A stretch of DNA of 21,010 nt from JANWHF01 sp036276235 (GTDB lineage: Bacteria; Planctomycetota; Phycisphaerae; Tepidisphaerales; Tepidisphaeraceae). The notes below the pieces were generated by a model. That model searched no databases. It saw only the letters and a list, made by a program, of their open reading frames with translations, and was not told where the DNA came from. Shown here piece by piece: positions 1-8,784 of the stretch (the first letter of the stretch is position 1; each line of letters begins with the position of its first letter). The stretch lies in the NCBI GenBank assembly GCA_036276235.1, contig DATBDZ010000195.1, positions 1-21,010 on the forward strand, in the 5' to 3' direction. The translations under genes and the position numbers were made by a program.

Positions 1-220
1 GCGGCTGTGCCAATCAGCGGCGCACACTCCTTCGCGCTAGTTATTCTTTCCGTGACGAAACCCGCTCTTCGGGAATTATTTCTCTCCAGTTTTGATCAAC
101 TCGGCAATGGGAATTTTTGCCGCAGCGCCGACTTTTTTAGAACGGTTCGTGCGCAGGCGCGCACCGCCTTCTCGCGATATAGCTGCCGCTGGAGTTTCTG
201 GCGAAAGGACATCTCAAGAT

Positions 221-1225
221 ATGGAAAAAATACGCCTGGCCCTGCTCGGCTGCGGCCACATGGCCGCTCTGCATGCGCCCAATATCAAGCGAAATCCCAG
301 CGTCGAGCTCGTCGCCGCCGCCGACGTCAGCCGCGAGCTCGTGCAGCAATGGATCGAAAAAAACTGGTCGGATGTGTCTCCGCGGCCTGCCGAGTTTGCC
401 GATCCGGCGGCGATGTATCGCGAGGCAAAGCCGGATGCCGTCATTATCGCCACGCCGCACACGGCACATTTTGAGCAGGGCCTTCAGGCCCTGGCGGCGG
501 GATGTCATGTTCTGATGGAAAAGCCAATGGTCACCAGTGCCGCGCAGGCACACGCACTGGCCGAGAAAGCCAAAGCCAGCGGCAAGGCGTTCATCATTGG
601 ATACAACACGCCGTGCACTCCGCACTTTGTTTATGTGCGCGACATCATCCGAAAGAAGACCTTCGGCAATCTGGAAATGATCAGCGGGTACCTGGCGCAA
701 AACTGGCTGCGCTACACCAACGGCACCTGGCGGCAAAACCCTGATCTTTCCGGCGGCGGACAGGTCTACGACAGTGGAGCGCATCTCATCAACAGCATGT
801 GCTGGTCGGTCGAGTCGAATATCGCAGAAGTGTTCGCGTGGGTGGATCGTAAAGGCCTGGCGGTGGATGTGAATTCCTGCATCAACGCGCGCTTTGAAAA
901 CGGAGTGATGGCGAGCCTCATCATCAACGGCAACTGCCCGGTCGATCACGGCGCGCTCAGCTTCTTTTTCGACAACGGCAAGATCGATGTAGATGGGTGG
1001 TACTCCAAATGGATTCGCTGCTGGCACGGCAACTACGAAGTGCAGGCGGATCTGAGCAGCGGAGCGACGTCGCCGGTGGATAATTTTGTCGATGCGATCC
1101 TGGGGCGCGATGAGCCGCGCACGTCGCCGTTCAACGGGATCGTGCACAGCGAATTGGTGGACGCGATTTATGAATCGGCGCGGACGGGCCAGCCGGTGAA
1201 GCCCAAACGCTGGAGCGGTGCGTGA
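221..1225 (+). CDS. Gfo/Idh/MocA family NAD(P)-dependent oxidoreductase
   Basis: A cytoplasmic dehydrogenase of 334 aa, the usual length for this sugar/cyclitol oxidoreductase family. The N-terminal Rossmann fold starts at once with IRLALLGCGHMAALHA (residues 4-19). The family EKP motif is at residues 100-102, where the lysine normally takes part in catalysis. A DSGAH stretch at residues 184-188 matches the conserved Asp/His region of the C-terminal substrate domain. I chose the ATG at 221 because it sits just before the nucleotide-binding strand and has AAAGGA 11 bases upstream. The frame stays open back to a TTG at 92, but that extension (rich in R and A) does not look like family sequence. 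The substrate cannot be told from sequence. The stop codon overlaps the start of the permease gene, so the two are probably co-translated. Confidence 0.93.
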   Translation: MEKIRLALLGCGHMAALHAPNIKRNPSVELVAAADVSRELVQQWIEKNWSDVSPRPAEFADPAAMYREAKPDAVIIATPHTAHFEQGLQALAAGCHVLMEKPMVTSAAQAHALAEKAKASGKAFIIGYNTPCTPHFVYVRDIIRKKTFGNLEMISGYLAQNWLRYTNGTWRQNPDLSGGGQVYDSGAHLINSMCWSVESNIAEVFAWVDRKGLAVDVNSCINARFENGVMASLIINGNCPVDHGALSFFFDNGKIDVDGWYSKWIRCWHGNYEVQADLSSGATSPVDNFVDAILGRDEPRTSPFNGIVHSELVDAIYESARTGQPVKPKRWSGA

Positions 1226-3126
1226 AATGGATCGACGTCATCCTGGGTCGGCCGCTGGCATCCAACGAGCAGGAAGACGTGAAGATCGGCGTGGCCGCGG
1301 GCGTACCCGCCATGGGGCTGGACGGACTCACCTCGTCGGCCTACGGCCCCGAAGCGGCGCTGACCATCCTGCTTCCCCTGGGGGCGGCGGGCCTCCATTA
1401 TATTGGCCCCCTTACATTGATCATGCTGGCGCTGCTGGCGATGCTGTATTTCAGCTATCGCCAGACCATCGCCGCGTATCCGGTCAACGGCGGATCCTAC
1501 ACCGTCGCTCGCGAAAACCTGGGCACGTGGGCCGGCCTGCTGGCCGCGGCGGCGCTGATGATCGACTACGTGCTGAATGTCGCCGTCGGTATCTCCGCCG
1601 GTGTGGCGGCGCTGGTTTCCGCCGCCCCGGTTCTGCACCATTACATGCTGCCGCTTTGTTTGGGCGTCCTGGCGATCATCACGCTGATGAATCTGCGCGG
1701 GACCGGCGAAGCGGGGTTGGCCTTCGCGATACCGACCTACCTGTTTATCGCCACGATGCTTGGCGTAGTGTGCATCGGCGCGTGGCACGCCATGCGCGCC
1801 GGCGGACATCCGCGGCCGATCCTCCCGCCCCCGGCATTGCCCGCGGCCATGGAAGCGACCAGCTTATGGCTGCTGCTGCGCTCCTTCGCCAGCGGCTGCG
1901 CCGCCATGACCGGCGTCGAAGCCGTCAGCAACGGCGTCAGCGCGTTCAAGCCCCCCAGCGTCCCCCGCGCGCAGCGGACGCTCACATGGATCGTCATCCT
2001 CCTGACAACTTTTCTGGGCGGGGTGGCTTACCTGGCGCAGTCGTATCACATCGGTGCGATGGACCAGGACAAGCCGGGATACCAGAGCGTGCTCTCGCAG
2101 CTCACTTCCGCCGTCGCAGGGCGCGGTTGGTTTTATTACGTCACGATCGGCGGCATCCTCAGCACGCTGTGCCTCTCGGCCAACACCAGCTTCGTCGGAT
2201 TTCCGCGCCTCTGCCGCCTGATCGCGCGCGATGATTTTCTGCCGCGCCAGTTCGCCATCGTCGGCCGAAGATTGGTCTACTCGGTCGGCATCCTTTTCCT
2301 GGCCGCCTGCGCGGCGACGTTATTGATCGTCTTCCGCGGCATCACCGACCGTCTGATTCCTCTGTTTGCCGTCGGCGCGTTTCTCGCCTTCACACTTTCA
2401 CAAGCGGGCATGGTGATTCATTGGCGGCGTGAGCTGCGCCAGCGCGAGCAGCGCCGGTTCACCGCGCACCTCCGCCTCTGGATCAATGGTGTCGGCGCGG
2501 TCGCAACCGGCGCGGCTCTGGCGATCATCGTCGCCGCCAAATTCATCGACGGCGCGTGGATCACTGTGCTGGCGGTGCCGGCGCTATTGATTCTTTTCCG
2601 CCAAGTGCATCGCCATTATCAAAAGCTTGACGCGGCCACCGCCGCGCGCCAGCCGCTGGTGCTTTCCAACAACCAGGAACCGGTCGCGCTGGTGCCCACC
2701 AAAGGATGGGACAAGCTCACGGAAAAGGCGCTGCGCTTCGCGATGTGGCTTTCTCCAGAATTGTTTGCCGTGCATCTGACAAACCTCGACGGCGAAGACG
2801 CCGCCGAAGAAGAGCAGCGGCTGATGCGGCAATGGGCGCAGGAAGTCGAGCGGCCCGCCCGCGCGTGCGGCGTCCCGCCTCCGAAATTAATCGTAGCTCA
2901 AGCCCCGTATCGAGATATGGTGCGGCCCCTATTCAGACAGATCGACTGCCTCAAGCAGCAGTTTCCGGGTCGCGCCATCGCCGTGGTCGTGCCCGAATTC
3001 GTGCCCACGCACTGGTGGCAATTCATCCTCCACCGCGGCAAAGCCGCCTCCCTGCGCCGCGCAGTCCGCAAGCGCGGCGATCCGAACGTCGTGATCGTAC
3101 ATGTACCGTGGTACTTGGATGATTAA
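1222..3126 (+). CDS. APC-superfamily amino acid permease with C-terminal cytosolic domain
   Basis: An integral membrane transporter of 634 aa. The first helix region carries GLDGLTSSAYGPEAA (residues 32-46), the signature of COG0531-like amino acid/polyamine permeases, and YPVNGGSYTVARENLG (86-101) is the next conserved block. About twelve hydrophobic segments run to roughly residue 465. The last 150 residues are hydrophilic, ending in alternating strands and helices (VPTKGWDKL, AIAVVVPEF, NVVIVHVPWYLDD), as in permeases with a cytosolic regulatory or USP-like tail. The start is a GTG inside the sequence GTGA that contains the upstream stop, a 4-base overlap pointing to translational coupling. 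The transported substrate is unknown. Pairing with a Gfo/Idh/MocA enzyme could mean shared expression only, not a shared pathway. Confidence 0.92.
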   Translation: MKWIDVILGRPLASNEQEDVKIGVAAGVPAMGLDGLTSSAYGPEAALTILLPLGAAGLHYIGPLTLIMLALLAMLYFSYRQTIAAYPVNGGSYTVARENLGTWAGLLAAAALMIDYVLNVAVGISAGVAALVSAAPVLHHYMLPLCLGVLAIITLMNLRGTGEAGLAFAIPTYLFIATMLGVVCIGAWHAMRAGGHPRPILPPPALPAAMEATSLWLLLRSFASGCAAMTGVEAVSNGVSAFKPPSVPRAQRTLTWIVILLTTFLGGVAYLAQSYHIGAMDQDKPGYQSVLSQLTSAVAGRGWFYYVTIGGILSTLCLSANTSFVGFPRLCRLIARDDFLPRQFAIVGRRLVYSVGILFLAACAATLLIVFRGITDRLIPLFAVGAFLAFTLSQAGMVIHWRRELRQREQRRFTAHLRLWINGVGAVATGAALAIIVAAKFIDGAWITVLAVPALLILFRQVHRHYQKLDAATAARQPLVLSNNQEPVALVPTKGWDKLTEKALRFAMWLSPELFAVHLTNLDGEDAAEEEQRLMRQWAQEVERPARACGVPPPKLIVAQAPYRDMVRPLFRQIDCLKQQFPGRAIAVVVPEFVPTHWWQFILHRGKAASLRRAVRKRGDPNVVIVHVPWYLDD

Positions 3127-3250
3127 TCGGGCGCGGAAGGATTCGACTTTCGAAGGCAGAGCCATCAGATCTCTAGTTCGAACGAGGCAGAGTTAATCGT
3201 GCCCGATGATGCCAAGGGACAATTTGAGCGTTCGTCGGCGCGACGGATCT

Positions 3251-4168
3251 TTAATTTCGACGGCCGCCGAACTCTTTCGCGTGTAGCGACACAAATTCGC
3301 GCACGGTCATCGCGGGCCGGCCGGTCACGCGTTGAACGCCGTCTGTCATTCGGTCGAAACGATTTGCGCGGTTCAACTCGGCCATCGTCATTAGATGGTG
3401 AGCCAGATGCTCCGGCATTCCCGCGTTCTTCAGACGTTGTTCCCAATCCTCGGGGACGATGTCGGAATAGGTGACCTGGCGGTTAAGTGCCGCGGAGTAC
3501 TCTTGGGCGATGCCGTCCATGTCCTGCGACCGCGGCCCGGTGAGCTCAAGGATTTGACCGATGTACGGCTTGGGATCGGCGAGCACCGTTGCCACGACCC
3601 GAGCTACATCCGCCGTGCCAACGGGCGAGGTCTTGCCGCGCCCGAACGGTAGTTCGATGCGACTTCGATCACGGACGGTCGGCACGGTGACGGGGAGAAA
3701 GAACCCTTCCAGGAAGACTGTTGGCCGGATCATAATGACCGGTATGCCCGACCAGGAGAGCGCCTGCTCGCTGCACCAGTGCTGCCGCTGTTGAGGGCTT
3801 GGCGTGGAGTTTTGGATGCCCATCTGGGAGACGGTCATCTGTGACATGTTGACAAAGGCGTCCACGCCCAGTTCGCGTGCGATGGTCGCCATGATGACCG
3901 TTGCCTCGAGGTAGCGGTCGGAGACCGACAGGCTGAAGTAGACTCGCCGACAGCCTTTGACGACCCGGTAGACATCGGCCGGCTCGAGCAGATCGCCGAC
4001 GACCACCTCAGCACCGGCGGCCCGCAGCGCCGCCGCCCGGTCGTCCTCGCGGCGGGCCATCGCGCGAACCGTAAGCCCGCGCTCCAGCAGCAACTCCGTC
4101 ACCGTTCGTCCAACTGCCCCGACTTTGCCGGCTGCCCCAGTTACAAGAATCGTTTCGTTTGTGGTCAT
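3251..4168 (-). CDS. NmrA-like NAD(P)-binding protein (atypical SDR)
   Basis: A 305-aa cytoplasmic Rossmann protein. It opens with ETILVTGAAGKVGAVGRTV, a glycine-rich dinucleotide-binding loop, followed by MARREDD after strand 2 and VVVGDLLEPADV, the acidic turn typical of NmrA/azoreductase-like SDRs. The SDR catalytic YxxxK is not evident; NMSQMTVSQ sits in its region. This fits the NmrA group, which includes redox sensors and NAD(P)H:quinone oxidoreductases. The ATG at 4168 has AGGAAAG upstream. An in-frame extension to 4393 overlaps the neighbouring gene and looks non-coding. It is the last gene of the minus-strand run, 97 bases after the previous one. I see no U-tract terminator between it and the convergent permease. 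Confidence 0.9.
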   Translation of the reverse strand: MTTNETILVTGAAGKVGAVGRTVTELLLERGLTVRAMARREDDRAAALRAAGAEVVVGDLLEPADVYRVVKGCRRVYFSLSVSDRYLEATVIMATIARELGVDAFVNMSQMTVSQMGIQNSTPSPQQRQHWCSEQALSWSGIPVIMIRPTVFLEGFFLPVTVPTVRDRSRIELPFGRGKTSPVGTADVARVVATVLADPKPYIGQILELTGPRSQDMDGIAQEYSAALNRQVTYSDIVPEDWEQRLKNAGMPEHLAHHLMTMAELNRANRFDRMTDGVQRVTGRPAMTVREFVSLHAKEFGGRRN

Positions 4169-4265
4169 GGGACTTTCCTGCCTTTCGTCAAACTTGTGAG
4201 TATGTGAGGAGGCAATAATCGAGCCGTGGCTCAATGTGCATTTGCGCCGCAACGGGCGCGCGACC

Positions 4266-5702
4266 TTAAGCAATCTGCAGCGCGGTCGGGTCGACAGCAG
4301 ATCGTTGCTCTGGGCGAAACAGACGCTTGGCCTTAATGAGCTGCGCGACCTTTTCAGGTACCATTGATTCCCAAGAGGAATCGTCTCGTTCAATTCGCGC
4401 TAACACATCTGGGGTCGAGATTGAGAGCCATTGTTCGTTCGATGGTTGGATGGGCTGGATCTGTCCGAGCTCCCGCAGCAAATGGTTCAGGTGTTGCCAG
4501 GGGCCGGGCAGGGTAATGTCGTCGATTGTCTCGATCCGCCCTGTTTTCGGATCGCGCGTGGGATAGACGTATGACTTGACCGATCGCTTGTAGAGCCGAC
4601 CGACCGCCTCAAGTACGCCGCCCGATAGCCCGGTGTAGAACTGCTCCTGCACGAGTTGCTTGACGGTCGGCAGGCCGACGGCAAAGCCGATCCGTTTATC
4701 GGTGTATCCCGCCAAGTATTCAGCGACCTGATAATCCCGCTCGAAGCGGGAAATCAGCACGTCGAATCCCAACGCGCCCAGAATATCGGCCCGGGCCAGA
4801 AAGTCGCCGCAACCCAGATCAGGATCGGGCGTCACATGACGGAGCGAGATTTCGGCGACGACAACCGGTTCCTGATTCTGCACATCCGGCTCGTTCACAA
4901 ACGCCTTGCGCGCCTGCTCCAGAAGATCGAACGTCGCATTCGTGATCGGTCGAAAGCTGCCGCGCTCGACGAGGATCGGCCGCTTGTAGAGCACCTCCGA
5001 CGGCTGCACGACCTCTCCATCGGCGGTGAACATCGCGGCGTCGGTGAACCCGCGCTCCACCAGTTGAAGGCTCATCGCGCGGTTATCCAGCTGGCCAAAC
5101 GCGGGGCCGGAAAATTTGATCATGTCGATCTCGACGCGCTCGCGCGACAAATCGTCCATCAAACTGGCCACGAGCTCCGCCGGCTTTTCGTGCAGGTAAA
5201 ATGCCGCGTAAACCAGGTTCACGCCGAGCACCCCCAGTGCTTCCTGTTCCAGGGCCACGAGCGAATCGTGGAGATGCGCATGCAGCGTAATTTGCGATGG
5301 CTCCTCCTGCGGGCGACTTTGAAAGCGAATGCCAATCCACCCGCGGCCATGCTCCGCACTATGAAAGCGGCGGGTCGCAACGGTGTTCGCAAACGCGAAG
5401 AAGCTCTTATCGTTCCCGCGCGATTCGCGCAGTTGACGATGGACCTGATCGAATTCCAGTTCGAGCATGGCGATAAGCCGCTCGCGGCTGACATATCGCT
5501 TGGCCGAGCCGTATACCCCGTCGCTAATCGCCATGTCGTACGCCGAGATCGTTTTGGCGACGGTTCCCGCCGCCGCGCCGGCTCGGAAAAACCATCGTCC
5601 CACCTCCTGCCCGCCGCCGATCTCGGCGATGGTGCCATACCACTTGGCCGCGAGATTTATTGCCAATGCTTTCTGCCGTGTTGAAAGAGGAGTATTGCTC
5701 AT
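4266..5702 (-). CDS. conserved protein of unknown function (family often mislabelled as TonB receptor or nicotinate-nucleotide adenylyltransferase)
   Basis: 478 aa, no signal peptide or membrane segment, so probably cytoplasmic. The N-terminus reads LSTRQKALAINLAAKWYGT followed by IAEIGGGQEVGRWFFRAG and TVAKTISAYDMAISDGVYG. I recognise these blocks from a widespread uncharacterised bacterial family. From memory, its members carry contradictory labels (TonB-dependent receptor; nicotinate-nucleotide adenylyltransferase). Neither fits: there is no signal peptide, plug or barrel, and no HxGH nucleotidyltransferase motif. Two blocks may be functional, HAHLHDSLVALEQEALGVLG (about 141-160) and SRFERDYQVAEYLAGYT further on. 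The ATG at 5702 is preceded by TTGGAG and matches the conserved N-terminus; a longer in-frame start at 5780 adds unconserved-looking sequence. Function unknown. Confidence 0.88.
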   Translation of the reverse strand: MSNTPLSTRQKALAINLAAKWYGTIAEIGGGQEVGRWFFRAGAAAGTVAKTISAYDMAISDGVYGSAKRYVSRERLIAMLELEFDQVHRQLRESRGNDKSFFAFANTVATRRFHSAEHGRGWIGIRFQSRPQEEPSQITLHAHLHDSLVALEQEALGVLGVNLVYAAFYLHEKPAELVASLMDDLSRERVEIDMIKFSGPAFGQLDNRAMSLQLVERGFTDAAMFTADGEVVQPSEVLYKRPILVERGSFRPITNATFDLLEQARKAFVNEPDVQNQEPVVVAEISLRHVTPDPDLGCGDFLARADILGALGFDVLISRFERDYQVAEYLAGYTDKRIGFAVGLPTVKQLVQEQFYTGLSGGVLEAVGRLYKRSVKSYVYPTRDPKTGRIETIDDITLPGPWQHLNHLLRELGQIQPIQPSNEQWLSISTPDVLARIERDDSSWESMVPEKVAQLIKAKRLFRPEQRSAVDPTALQIA

Positions 5703-5814
5703 TGTGGTCTCCAACTTGAGATTGCGCCACCCACTTGGCCGCTTCGGCTGACTCCCGGGAATCGAAAGCTTCACGTCCAAGCAGCCGTCGGACGCGCGTT
5801 ACGCATCACACTGC

Positions 5815-7113
5815 TCATTCGCCGGGAACGCGCTCGCGCTGGATCAGTTGTGGCGTCGTGCCGTCCAGCTCCGTCACCAGAAGGAAGCGTTCATCCGGCT
5901 CAGGGGCGCTCTGGCCCGCCGGCCCCGTCAGAACCCGACGCAGCGGACCGACCGCCTGGGCGATCTGCGCGCCGGCGGCGTTGATCTTGAAGGTCACCAG
6001 CGCTTCCTTCTTTCCAAAAGGCGCCGTCCGAGACGTAACGAGCCAAAGCGTATAACTTTGCCCTGGCTTGAGTCCAGAGACGGCGATCTGCAATAGGTCC
6101 AGCGCCCCCAGCGAATTGACGGACACAGTCGCATGCGCCGCGCTGCGATCTCCCTTCACGGGGGCCACGAGCGTCAGGTGCGCGGCTTTGCCGGATTCGC
6201 CCAGCGGTACGAGATTCGCCGTCCCCTCGCCTTGCGGCACGGCATCGGGAACGTAGATCAGCGCCTGCGGCTGTTGCCCGGCCGATATCGTCGCGATGAC
6301 CTTGTTACTATGCGTGTCGATCGCGATCACCGCGTCCTGATTTTCCAGTCCGACGTAGATGCGCGAGCCATCACCGGAGCCCCACACGCCATGGGGCAGA
6401 TCGCCGGTCGGGATCGTCACGATGAGCTGCGGCCGCTCGCCGCGGCGAAAAACTTTCACCGCGTTTTCTCCGCCGACCGTGATATAGGCGAACTTGCCAT
6501 CCGCATTTTCCACCAGCGCGACGTGATTGCTGAGCGGTCCGGTGTCGAGCGTCGAGAGGATGCCGAACGGCTCCATCGCGCTCATCACCTGCGTCTTGCC
6601 TGAATCTTTCAACGTGAACCAAACTTCCGTGCCGTCGCGGCTTACCGCCAGGTTTGGGCAGAACGGACTGGCCTGCGGCACACGCGCGATGACCTCGTAC
6701 GTGTGCGTGTCCACGACATCCACCTCGGGCGTGAAGCTTGAAGGGACGAACGCATAGCGCCCATCGGGACGGAACAAAACCATCGCCGGTCCGCTGGCCG
6801 TCTTCACTCGGCGCGTCTCCACCATTTTCACGGGATCGATCACCGAGACGTAATCCTCGCCGCGCACCGCCGCCCACAGCTCGTGTCCATCGGGTGTGAA
6901 GAATGCCTCGTGCGGCGAACGGCCGATGTAAACCACTCCTTTGATGGCATTGGTCGCAGTGTCAATGAATGTCACTGCGTTCGATCCGATCGAGACTGCG
7001 GCCAAGGTGTGATGGTCCGGCGAGAAGCCAAGCCCGTGCACAAGCAGCTGCCCTTTGTACAGCGGGCTCAGTGCGCCGGGAACCGGGTCACCCAGGCGGA
7101 TTACGCCCAGCAA
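5815..7113 (-). CDS. YVTN-type beta-propeller protein (C-terminal part of a frameshifted DUF305-propeller gene)
   Basis: 432 aa from the first available start, a TTG at 7113. Repeated blades are visible: NAVTFIDTATNAIKGVVYIG, DYVSVIDPVKMVETRRVKT, VDVVDTHTYEVIARV and DAVIAIDTHSNKVIATISAG. This is the YVTN/SMP-30-like propeller pattern of secreted proteins. A C-terminal domain of about 120 residues follows (LTLVAPVKGD to LIQRERVPGE), resembling anti-sigma/redox-type beta domains. The TTG is not the real N-terminus. The same frame upstream encodes obvious propeller sequence, DRVYTGDQTSNTISVIDPS, and more back to about 7266, with no ATG, GTG or TTG before a stop at 7348-7350. That stretch joins the end of the DUF305 domain if one base is added. 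As read here the propeller has no export signal of its own. Confidence 0.85.
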   Translation of the reverse strand: MLGVIRLGDPVPGALSPLYKGQLLVHGLGFSPDHHTLAAVSIGSNAVTFIDTATNAIKGVVYIGRSPHEAFFTPDGHELWAAVRGEDYVSVIDPVKMVETRRVKTASGPAMVLFRPDGRYAFVPSSFTPEVDVVDTHTYEVIARVPQASPFCPNLAVSRDGTEVWFTLKDSGKTQVMSAMEPFGILSTLDTGPLSNHVALVENADGKFAYITVGGENAVKVFRRGERPQLIVTIPTGDLPHGVWGSGDGSRIYVGLENQDAVIAIDTHSNKVIATISAGQQPQALIYVPDAVPQGEGTANLVPLGESGKAAHLTLVAPVKGDRSAAHATVSVNSLGALDLLQIAVSGLKPGQSYTLWLVTSRTAPFGKKEALVTFKINAAGAQIAQAVGPLRRVLTGPAGQSAPEPDERFLLVTELDGTTPQLIQRERVPGE

Positions 7114-7187
7114 CTTATTGGCACTGGGGTCAATGACAGAAATGGTGTTGGAAGTCTGATCGCCAGTGTAGACGCGGTCATGGCTTG

Positions 7188-7634
7188 TTACCGCCGGTGT
7201 CGCGTCCGCCGCCAGCGTCGCATGATTTGCCGGGAGATCCTTCGCTTCGGCTTGAAGCGCCGCCAGCCGAGGCGCATCACCTCGATCTCCTGCGCCTGCG
7301 TGACAATGATCTCCTGGGCCAGGCGACGCAGCGCCGGATCCTTCCCCTCAACCAGGTAGACCTTGGCCATGTCGATAGCACCCTGGTGGTGCGGAATCAT
7401 CATGGCGGCAAAGTCGTGATCGGCCTCGCCGCTCATCGCCGCGCCCGCCATATCGCGATCCATCTTTGCCATCGCGTTCATCATTGCCGATGCTGCGTCG
7501 GCGTCCGGCCGATGCTCCGCCGCGCCCGAGCCAGGATCGGTCGTTGGCCGATCATTGCCTGCACACGCGCTGGATATGAGGACGCACAACAGGATGGCGC
7601 TGGGGAGGCGGATGAGCCGACGTGCGATTGTCAT
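7188..7634 (-). CDS. DUF305 lipoprotein (N-terminal part of the frameshifted gene)
   Basis: 148 aa as read. Residues 1-24 are a lipoprotein-like signal (RRLIRLPSAILLCVLISSAC) with a weak lipobox at C24. The DUF305 ferritin-like domain follows: MMNAMAKMDRDM, then DHDFAAMMIPHHQGAIDMAK (residues 72-91) with the diagnostic MIPHHQGAI, then LRRLAQEIIVTQAQEIEVMRL. DUF305 proteins include copper-binding periplasmic proteins such as cyanobacterial CopM; the Met/His-rich segments here would suit metal binding (inference). After EVMRL the frame turns into an Arg-rich tail (RRFKPKRRISRQIMRRWRR) unlike the family, while the neighbouring frame continues with propeller sequence. The ATG at 7634 has AAAGGTG upstream. 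The gap to the hydrolase gene is 54 bases. Confidence 0.85.
   Translation of the reverse strand: MTIARRLIRLPSAILLCVLISSACAGNDRPTTDPGSGAAEHRPDADAASAMMNAMAKMDRDMAGAAMSGEADHDFAAMMIPHHQGAIDMAKVYLVEGKDPALRRLAQEIIVTQAQEIEVMRLGWRRFKPKRRISRQIMRRWRRTRHRR
7255..7290 (-). other. probable frameshift point between DUF305 and beta-propeller parts
   Basis: Reading leftwards on the minus strand, the DUF305 frame is convincing to EVMRL and the other frame is convincing from LAALQAEAKDLPANHATLAA onward. Adding one base near CTCGGC/CTGGCG (about 7266-7285) would give one 606-aa lipoprotein spanning 5815-7634. No homopolymer or slippery heptamer is visible, so a point deletion or a sequence error is likelier than programmed frameshifting. 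Confidence 0.75.
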
Positions 7635-7688
7635 CGTGCACCTTTATCAAGATGGAACAGTACAAGTTCCCTTCGGCGCGCCGCGCGA

Positions 7689-8738
7689 TTACCAGCCACT
7701 CACTTCAATCACCGCGTCGGCGAAAGCTAGCGGCGCTTCCTGCGGCAAATTGTGCCCGACGCCGCCGCCGATTGTGCGGTGTGCGTACTTGCCCGCGAAC
7801 TTCTTCGCGTAGGCGATTGGCTCCGGATGCGGCGCTCCGTTGGAATCTCCTTCCAGGGTGATGGTCGGCACGCCTATCGCGGGACTTTCCGCCAGCTTCT
7901 TGTCCAGCTCGTCATATTTCCGCTCCCCATCCGCCAGACCCAGGCGCCAGCGGTAATTGTGCATCACAACGGTGACGTGATCCGGGTTGTCGAACGATTG
8001 CGCGCTGCGATCGAACGTGGCATCATCGAAGTTCCACTTGGGGGACGCCAGTTGCCAAATGAGCTTGTTGAAGTCATGGCGGTACTTCTCGTACCCCGCG
8101 GCGCCGCGCTCTGTCGCGAAGTAGAATTGATACCACCATTGCAATTCCGCCTTGGGCGGCAGCGGGACCTTGCCGCTTGCCTGGCTGCCGATGAGATAGC
8201 CGCTGACGGACACGATGCCCTTGCAGCGCTGTGACCAAAGCGCCGCAATGATGTTCGCGGTGCGTGCCCCCCAGTCGAAGCCGGCGAGCGTTGCTTTCTG
8301 GATCTTCAGCGCGTCCATCAAAGCAATCGTATCAAGCGCGACCGCCGAAGGTTGGCCGTTGCGAAACGTGTCACCGGAAAGAAAGCGTGTCGGCCCATAG
8401 CCGCGCACATACGGAACGATGACGCGGAAGCCTTGTGACGCGAGCATCGGCGTCACCTCGATAAAGCTGTGAATGTCATAGGGCCAGCCGTGCAGGAGAA
8501 TTACCGGCTTGCCGTCGGCCGGGCCAGCTTCGGCGTATGCGACGCTTAAAACTCCCGCGTCGATCTGCTTGATGGAATCAAAGGGCATGTTTCCCTCTGC
8601 CTTGGCATTGTTCGCGCTGGCAGGTTCCGCCGCGCGCAATCCTGCATTGTCAGACGCCAGGCCACACTGAGCCGCCACAACGGCCAATGCCGACCGGGCG
8701 AGAAAACGGCGACGATCATGGTTAGTTTCCGCCAACAT
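7689..8738 (-). CDS. Tat-exported alpha/beta hydrolase, epoxide hydrolase-like
   Basis: 349 aa. The N-terminus DRRRFLARSALAVVAAQCGLA is a twin-arginine signal (RRRFL), implying export of a folded enzyme. The hydrolase core shows the oxyanion segment VILLHGWPYD (H83-G84-W85), the nucleophile elbow AGFDWGARTA with Asp155 in place of Ser, a likely acid Asp298 in LEGDSNG, and the catalytic His329 in GGVGHNLPQE. An Asp nucleophile is typical of epoxide hydrolases and haloalkane dehalogenases; choosing between them needs the lid residues. The ATG at 8738 follows GGAGGTG by 6 bases. An in-frame extension to 8915 runs into the next gene and is not supported. It lies 46 bases after the cytochrome gene, probably in the same transcript. 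Confidence 0.92.
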   Translation of the reverse strand: MLAETNHDRRRFLARSALAVVAAQCGLASDNAGLRAAEPASANNAKAEGNMPFDSIKQIDAGVLSVAYAEAGPADGKPVILLHGWPYDIHSFIEVTPMLASQGFRVIVPYVRGYGPTRFLSGDTFRNGQPSAVALDTIALMDALKIQKATLAGFDWGARTANIIAALWSQRCKGIVSVSGYLIGSQASGKVPLPPKAELQWWYQFYFATERGAAGYEKYRHDFNKLIWQLASPKWNFDDATFDRSAQSFDNPDHVTVVMHNYRWRLGLADGERKYDELDKKLAESPAIGVPTITLEGDSNGAPHPEPIAYAKKFAGKYAHRTIGGGVGHNLPQEAPLAFADAVIEVSGW

Positions 8739-8784
8739 CTGACACCTCCATCTGCTTAAGGCCGCCGCTTCATCGAGCGCCACT

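Noticed and set aside
137..1147. 336-aa minus-strand reading frame opposite the oxidoreductase
   Set aside because: It is the antisense of a clear Gfo/Idh/MocA gene, rich in Arg/His, with no family features.
1790..1806. TGGCACGCCATGCGC as a sigma-54 promoter
   Set aside because: It lies inside the permease gene with no activator site or gene start downstream.
3127..3250. Terminator between the permease and the NmrA-like gene
   Set aside because: ATCGGGC and GCCCGAT can pair but are about 70 bases apart and there is no T-tract on either side.
5254..5272. CCACGAGCGAATCGTGG dyad resembling the enhancer sites
   Set aside because: It is within coding sequence, has a different centre and spacing, and no second copy.
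4656..5684. 342-aa plus-strand reading frame
   Set aside because: Antisense shadow of the conserved unknown gene on the minus strand; the minus frame has recognisable conserved blocks, this one has none.
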